Source: Peptococcaceae bacterium UBA4997 (GTDB lineage Bacteria > Bacillota > Dehalobacteriia > UBA4068 > UBA4997). From it: 9,400 nucleotides of DNA. The stretch is taken from contig DGYV01000040.1 in assembly GCA_002398485.1 (NCBI GenBank), positions 32,989 to 42,388 on the forward strand. The letters run 5' to 3'. Shown piece by piece: positions 6,060-9,400 of this stretch; position 1 is the first letter of the stretch, and the number at the start of each line of letters is the position of its first letter. The notes below the pieces were generated by a model. That model was given only the letters and a program-made list of their open reading frames with translations. It did no database searches and was not told the origin of the DNA. Both the position numbers and the translations under genes were made by a program.

Positions 6060-7508
6060 ATGAAAAAGAAAGTACTTTTAATGGTCATGTTGCTGATGTT
6101 GCTTTCCGTATTTGCTTTAACGGGCTGCACAACCAATGGCAACGAATTTGTGGAATTGAATAAGGAAATAGCCATGCTGCCGCAATATAGTTATACGGGT
6201 GATATGACTATGTCTTTTACATTTCCTGACTCAGTAACCGAGAATATGTCTGATGAAGATGCCGCAATCATGGCAGAATTGAAAAATATGAAATTTACCT
6301 TAAGCGGCAATTATTTGGCGGAGACCATGTATCAGGATTTGAACATGGGTTACGAATTTAACGGCACTAAAGGGAATATTCGTTTTGTAATGGACAAAAC
6401 AGATATGTATATCAATACCCAGGATATGCTGGTTTTCCTTGAGGCAATAATGAATGATACCGCTGCGGAAGATATAGCTGCTACAAAAAAAGCTTTTGAA
6501 GGTGCAGATTGGCTGAAATCCAGCAGCCTGGAAGGCACCGAAGCCTTGGGTGATACCTATAATAAGGTAATGGAAGCCTTGTTCAATAATATAATTGATA
6601 TGCAAAGCGACTTATTCAAATATACAAATACTTTGAATAAGGGTGCCTTTGCCGAATATAAACCCAATATTTTCAGCAAGTCGGGCAATGCCTATGTAAT
6701 GAATATAAGCGAAAAGGATTTTGCTCCAGTTGTCAAGGAATTTATAAAGTATATTATTACCAATAAAACTTCTATAGTGACAGATACCCAAACCTTTATT
6801 ACCAATAATGAGTTGGCCTGGCTTACAGAAGCGGGTGTTGATAAAAAAGACGTTTTAGACGCTTTGGAAGAAATAAACACTGATCTTAAAGGCATAAGCC
6901 CCGAAGAACTTGCAGAGTTTGATAGTATATTGGATATTGCATTGACGACCATGGATGGTTCTTCTTTCTATATGAGTTTAGAAGAAAGGTCTGCCAATAA
7001 ATACAGAGAAAGGTTTGATATGAATTTTGCCTTAAATATGGATGATGAAAGTATGTCCATGCATTTTAATGGCAGTATGGATATAAATGCTTCTGCTAAA
7101 GTTACAGCTAATATTCCTACAGAGAATGTCAAATCAACAGCTGATATAGTTGCAACACTTACTCCTGCTTCAACTTCCGCAACTATTGATGCTTCTACAG
7201 GTTCTGTGCTTTGGACAAAATCATATGATGTCAGTATTTTTGATAAAGTAGGTTTTACCAATACAACTCTTAAAAAGGTGAACGGCAGTTATTATTTGCC
7301 CTTGCGTCAGGTAGGCGAACTTCTTGGCGAAAAAGCAACTTGGGATCAAAAAGCCAAAAAGGCCTATTTGGTTGCTAATGGTAAAAAATATAATTTAACA
7401 GGTTTTAATAATAATGGTACAATGTATGTTAAATTAAGAGAATTTGAAAAGGTTGGTTATCTTGTTTCTTGGGATATTGAAAACCAAGAAATCATAATCA
7501 CAAAATAA
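6060..7508 (+). CDS. Lipoprotein with C-terminal stalk (copper amine oxidase N-like) domain
   Basis: This is a 482-residue surface lipoprotein. The signal peptide (KKK, then a Leu/Met/Val core) ends in a lipobox, ALTGC, with C23 as the lipidated residue. The last 86 residues (about 397-482) match the stalk/copper amine oxidase N-terminal-like domain: YYLPLRQVGELLGEKATWD, KKAYLVANGKKYNL, MYVKLREFEKVGY and SWDIENQEIIIT. This domain is a common cell-surface module in Clostridia and Negativicutes and does not indicate amine oxidase activity. Residues 30-390 are not recognised. They alternate beta-type segments with helical, acidic stretches and are rich in methionine, for example NMDDESMSMHFNGSM. 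A LolA/LppX-like lipid-binding fold is possible, but this is only a guess. It is the last gene before a strong terminator and lies 64 bases after the deacetylase gene. Confidence 0.85.
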   Translation: MKKKVLLMVMLLMLLSVFALTGCTTNGNEFVELNKEIAMLPQYSYTGDMTMSFTFPDSVTENMSDEDAAIMAELKNMKFTLSGNYLAETMYQDLNMGYEFNGTKGNIRFVMDKTDMYINTQDMLVFLEAIMNDTAAEDIAATKKAFEGADWLKSSSLEGTEALGDTYNKVMEALFNNIIDMQSDLFKYTNTLNKGAFAEYKPNIFSKSGNAYVMNISEKDFAPVVKEFIKYIITNKTSIVTDTQTFITNNELAWLTEAGVDKKDVLDALEEINTDLKGISPEELAEFDSILDIALTTMDGSSFYMSLEERSANKYRERFDMNFALNMDDESMSMHFNGSMDINASAKVTANIPTENVKSTADIVATLTPASTSATIDASTGSVLWTKSYDVSIFDKVGFTNTTLKKVNGSYYLPLRQVGELLGEKATWDQKAKKAYLVANGKKYNLTGFNNNGTMYVKLREFEKVGYLVSWDIENQEIIITK

Positions 7509-7518
7509 AACTTCAAAA

Positions 7519-7547
7519 TATAAGGCGGCCTTAAAGGCCGCCTTATT
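7519..7547 (+). terminator. Strong stem terminator closing the mltG operon
   Basis: AATAAGGCGGCC (7519-7530) pairs perfectly with GGCCGCCTTATT (7536-7547) around a TTAAA loop. The T tail is broken (TTATTGCTTTT), so release may be less efficient than at 921-951, but the GC-rich 12-bp stem directly after a stop codon is convincing. Confidence 0.88.
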
Positions 7548-7580
7548 GCTTTTGATACGCTCTTTTTGTAAATAAAACTA

Positions 7581-7609
7581 TTGTATTCATGATATAAAAG
7601 TGATATCAT
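7581..7609 (+). promoter_or_regulatory. Likely promoter of the SPFH-RHH pair
   Basis: TTGTAT (7581-7586), a 17-base spacer and TATCAT (7604-7609, five of six matches to TATAAT) precede the SPFH gene. The -35 hexamer and the spacer length are the same as in the mltG promoter. The repeats at 7590-7617 overlap the spacer, the -10 and the expected transcription start. Confidence 0.55.
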
Positions 7610-7621
7610 ATTGATATGATA
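7590..7621. repeat. Three phased TGATAT repeats, candidate operator
   Basis: TGATAT occurs at 7590, 7601 and 7612, exactly 11 bp (about one helical turn) apart. The same stretch contains inverted arrangements: ATGATAT (7589-7595) against ATATCAT (7603-7609), and TATCATAT against ATATGATA (7604-7611 and 7614-7621, two-base gap). Phased half-sites over a promoter are what ribbon-helix-helix repressors often bind, and such a protein is encoded 870 bases downstream in the same unit. The repeats are seen directly; the operator role is inferred. Confidence 0.55.
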
Positions 7622-7637
7622 AGTAGGAGGTGTTGTT

Positions 7638-8483
7638 ATGATTAAAGAAAAATCTGCTTTTATGCTTAATGGTTTCATTTTCTTATTGCTGGATATTTTA
7701 TTATTAGCTGCCTCGGTATATTTTTTTGTTGGCATGAATATTCTGCTTGGGGTTATAACAGTGATTTTGTTTTGTATAATCGCCTCTGGTATTAAAATAG
7801 TTGCTCCCAACCAATCACTTGTTTTAACATTCTTCGGCAAATATATAGGTTGTATAAACAAAAGCGGAATTCGGTTCAATGTACCGTTTTCTGTTGGTAA
7901 AAAAGTTTCTTTAAGGGTAAAAAATTTCAACTGTGAAAAACTAAAAGTAAACGATGTTAACGGTAACCCTATTGAAATTGCTGCCGTAGTTGTTTTTAAG
8001 GTAACTGAGCCTGCCAAAGCAGTTTTTGATGTGGATGATTATGAATCCTTTGTACAAATTCAAAGCGAAACCGCTTTGCGCCATGTTGCCGCTAAATATC
8101 CATATGATAACTTTGTCGATACAGGCCTTTCCTTGCGTGGTCATACCGTGGAAATAGCGGAAGAGCTTTCTAGGGAATTGCAGGAACGTTTGTCTGTAGC
8201 AGGTGTAGAAATAATGGAAACTCGCCTTACTCATTTGGCTTATGCTACCGAAATTGCCAATGCCATGCTGCAGCGTCAGCAGGCTGATGCTATTTTAGCC
8301 GCGCGGCAAAAAATCGTTGAAGGTGCTGTTAGTATGGCGCAAATGGCTATTGAACAGCTAGAAGCCAATCATACCTTGGAATTGGATGATGAAAGAAAAA
8401 TGGCTATGATCAATAATCTTTTGGTAGCTATAGTTTCGGATCGTTCTGCTCAGCCTGTGATTAATACAGGTACATTATATTAA
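7638..8483 (+). CDS. SPFH/band-7 domain membrane protein
   Basis: SPFH proteins form membrane-associated scaffolds, often large oligomers, and sometimes act with proteases or in membrane microdomains. This 281-residue member has two closely spaced membrane helices (about 11-31 and 34-52). The SPFH domain begins at [19 protein letters not shown] (51-69) and continues through [45 protein letters not shown] and [18 protein letters not shown] charged helical stretch ([27 protein letters not shown], 216-242) gives the usual coiled-coil part, and the protein ends in [12 protein letters not shown]. It lacks a NfeD partner and a long flotillin-type tail. AGGAGGTG (7625-7632) lies five bases before the start. 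The next gene begins one base after its stop, so the two are likely translationally coupled. Confidence 0.93.
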   Translation: MIKEKSAFMLNGFIFLLLDILLLAASVYFFVGMNILLGVITVILFCIIASGIKIVAPNQSLVLTFFGKYIGCINKSGIRFNVPFSVGKKVSLRVKNFNCEKLKVNDVNGNPIEIAAVVVFKVTEPAKAVFDVDDYESFVQIQSETALRHVAAKYPYDNFVDTGLSLRGHTVEIAEELSRELQERLSVAGVEIMETRLTHLAYATEIANAMLQRQQADAILAARQKIVEGAVSMAQMAIEQLEANHTLELDDERKMAMINNLLVAIVSDRSAQPVINTGTLY

Positions 8484-8484
8484 T

Positions 8485-8655
8485 ATGTCCAAGAAAAAAA
8501 ATTTCCCTTTGCGGATAGATCCCGAAATCCACAATGCCTTGGAAAAATGGGCGGCTGACGAATTAAGAAGTGTAAACAGCCATATTGAGTTTTTGTTAAG
8601 GCAATCTTTACTAAATAGCGGCAGGCTAAAAAAAACTAAAAACAAACAAAAATAA
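8485..8655 (+). CDS. Small ribbon-helix-helix (Arc-like) DNA-binding protein
   Basis: This 56-residue ORF starts one base after the SPFH stop. It opens with [20 protein letters not shown], the beta-strand and first helix of an Arc/CopG-type ribbon-helix-helix domain. The [15 protein letters not shown] segment (28-42) forms the turn and second helix, and a lysine-rich tail (49-56) ends the protein. The short strand KNFPLR would pair in a dimer and sit in the DNA major groove. No proper ribosome binding site precedes it; the nearest AGG is 14 bases away, so translation probably depends on ribosomes finishing the SPFH gene. The stop codon lies inside the left arm of the terminator. It probably regulates DNA locally, perhaps its own promoter. 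Similar proteins occur beside SPFH genes in Clostridia, from memory and unchecked. No toxin gene is adjacent. Confidence 0.88.
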   Translation: MSKKKNFPLRIDPEIHNALEKWAADELRSVNSHIEFLLRQSLLNSGRLKKTKNKQK

Positions 8656-8679
8656 TGGGCATATGCCTATTATTTTTTT
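8651..8679 (+). terminator. Terminator after the SPFH-RHH pair
   Basis: AATAATGGGC (8651-8660) pairs with GCCTATTATT (8665-8674) with one G-T pair around an ATAT loop. The T-run continues to 8679. The stem overlaps the last codon and the stop of the small regulator gene, so translating ribosomes could affect its folding. Confidence 0.82.
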
Positions 8680-8688
8680 GCTTGAATG

Positions 8689-8697
8689 TGCTATAAT
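8689..8697 (+). promoter_or_regulatory. Extended -10 promoter of the methionine aminopeptidase gene
   Basis: TGCTATAAT combines the extended TG motif (8689-8690) with a perfect TATAAT (8692-8697). There is no good -35 at the right distance, which is common for extended -10 promoters. The leader before the start codon is about 35 bases. Confidence 0.6.
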
Positions 8698-8738
8698 TAA
8701 AATAATAAAATATATTACAAATTTTAGGAAGTGTAAAA

Positions 8739-9400
8739 ATGATAATCAAAACAGATGAGGACTTGCAAAAACTTAAGAAAATAGGCGGTATCGTGGCAAT
8801 CACCTTACAAACTATGGTAAAAAGTGTGGAAATAGGCATGACGACCAAGGAATTGGATGAAATAGGCGCCGAAGTTTTAAATTCCTATGGTGCAATCTCC
8901 GCCCCTATGGGAGTATATGATTTCCCCGGATATAATTGTATAAGTATTAACGGTGAGATCGCTCACGGTATACCACAGGATCGTAAGATAATGCCGGGCG
9001 ATATGGTAAATATAGATGTTTCCGCCTCCTTAGATGGCTATTTTGGTGATAATGGGGTTACAGTGCTTATGGCGCCACAGGACAGGGTGGGTAAAAAGCT
9101 CTTAAAAGCCTCAAAGGAAGCGCTTGCTAATTCAATAAGGGTAGCAGTGGCAGGGCGTTATTTGAACCGTATTGGTAAAGCTACTGAGGATACGGCTGAA
9201 AAACATGGCTTTTATACTATTCGTAATCTATGTGGGCATGGTATAGGCAGAACTTTGCATGATGAGCCAGACATGATAAATAATTATTATGACCCCAGGG
9301 ATAAAAGGATTTTGGAAAAGGGTATGGTTTTAGCAATAGAAACATTTATTTCTGAAAGAGAGAATAGAGTATATCAGGATAGGGATGATGGCTGGACTTT
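8739..9400 (+). CDS. map: Type I methionine aminopeptidase, YflG-like, 3' truncated by the window
   Basis: The enzyme removes the N-terminal methionine from new proteins in the cytoplasm using two metal ions. The first 220 codons are visible and the gene continues past the right edge. The motifs are in order: GEIAHGIP (H76), MVNIDVSASLDGYFGDNG (D93 and D104), LCGHGIGRTLHDEP (H167, H174) and MVLAIETFISERE (E201). The last metal-binding glutamate lies beyond the window. SAPMGVYDFPGYNCISING, NNYYDPRD and the DDGWTF ending fit the B. subtilis YflG (MapB) branch rather than the secY-linked Map. GDNG replaces the more usual ADTG/GDTS, and IETF replaces IEPF; both keep the metal ligand. AGGAAGTG (8726-8733) precedes ATG 8739. 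It is separated from the SPFH unit by a terminator, so it is probably independent of it. Confidence 0.92.
   Translation, partial: MIIKTDEDLQKLKKIGGIVAITLQTMVKSVEIGMTTKELDEIGAEVLNSYGAISAPMGVYDFPGYNCISINGEIAHGIPQDRKIMPGDMVNIDVSASLDGYFGDNGVTVLMAPQDRVGKKLLKASKEALANSIRVAVAGRYLNRIGKATEDTAEKHGFYTIRNLCGHGIGRTLHDEPDMINNYYDPRDKRILEKGMVLAIETFISERENRVYQDRDDGWT

Noticed and set aside
6300..7261. Several minus-strand open frames inside the lipoprotein gene
   Set aside because: They lie wholly within a gene with a clear start, lipobox and C-terminal domain, and have no ribosome binding sites or family features.
7247..7508. Copper amine oxidase enzyme
   Set aside because: Only the small N-terminal-like stalk domain is present; the catalytic oxidase domain is absent. 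This module is a common surface domain.
7457..8017. 186-codon open frame on the minus strand opposite the SPFH gene
   Set aside because: It spans the terminator and promoter of the + strand genes, overlaps a well-conserved SPFH coding region, and its translation shows no recognisable domain. It is best explained as a shadow of AT-rich coding sequence.
8485..8655. Antitoxin of a toxin-antitoxin pair
   Set aside because: RHH antitoxins resemble this protein, but the neighbours are an SPFH protein and a methionine aminopeptidase, with no small toxin-like gene on either strand.

Overview
The window is a stretch of low-GC chromosomal housekeeping DNA from a Firmicute. The evidence is the gene order ruvX, DUF1292 (YrzB), mltG, peptidase U32, which follows the alaS-yrzL-yrrK-yrzB-yrrL-yrrN/O neighbourhood of Bacillus subtilis, together with AT-rich codon use and strong GGAGG-type ribosome binding sites. 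The inserted VanW-family gene, the small DUF4911 gene and a lipoprotein with a stalk (copper amine oxidase N-terminal-like) domain suggest Clostridia or Negativicutes rather than Bacilli. That placement is an inference, and nothing here fixes the genus. All genes lie on the + strand, and no mobile element, CRISPR array, tRNA or rRNA was seen.

Layout. Positions 1-34 are a perfect palindrome at the window edge. A short operon follows: ruvX (Holliday-junction resolvase-like / rRNA processing nuclease) and a DUF1292 acidic protein, closed by a textbook terminator at 921-951. A VanW-family exported protein (1008-2090) has its own possible -10 box. A good sigma-A-type promoter at 2094-2122 probably drives a five-gene run: mltG (septal/lateral peptidoglycan lytic transglycosylase), a U32 protease-family protein of the TrhP tRNA-hydroxylation type, a DUF4911 protein, a membrane-anchored polysaccharide deacetylase-like protein and a lipoprotein. 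This run ends at a 12-bp-stem terminator at 7519-7547.

The next unit (7581-8679) is the most interesting part. A two-helix membrane-anchored SPFH/band-7 protein is followed after one base by a 56-residue ribbon-helix-helix DNA-binding protein that is easily missed because it is so short. Three TGATAT repeats spaced exactly 11 bp apart overlap the promoter of the pair, which suggests autoregulation of a membrane-scaffold/regulator module. The window closes with a second-type (YflG-like) methionine aminopeptidase, running off the right edge, behind an extended -10 promoter.

Taken together, four of the genes (vanW, mltG, deacetylase, lipoprotein) act at the cell envelope. The others concern nucleic acid maintenance (ruvX), tRNA modification (U32) and protein maturation (map). 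I see no dramatic new system. The SPFH-RHH pair with its phased repeats is the best candidate for something under-described.
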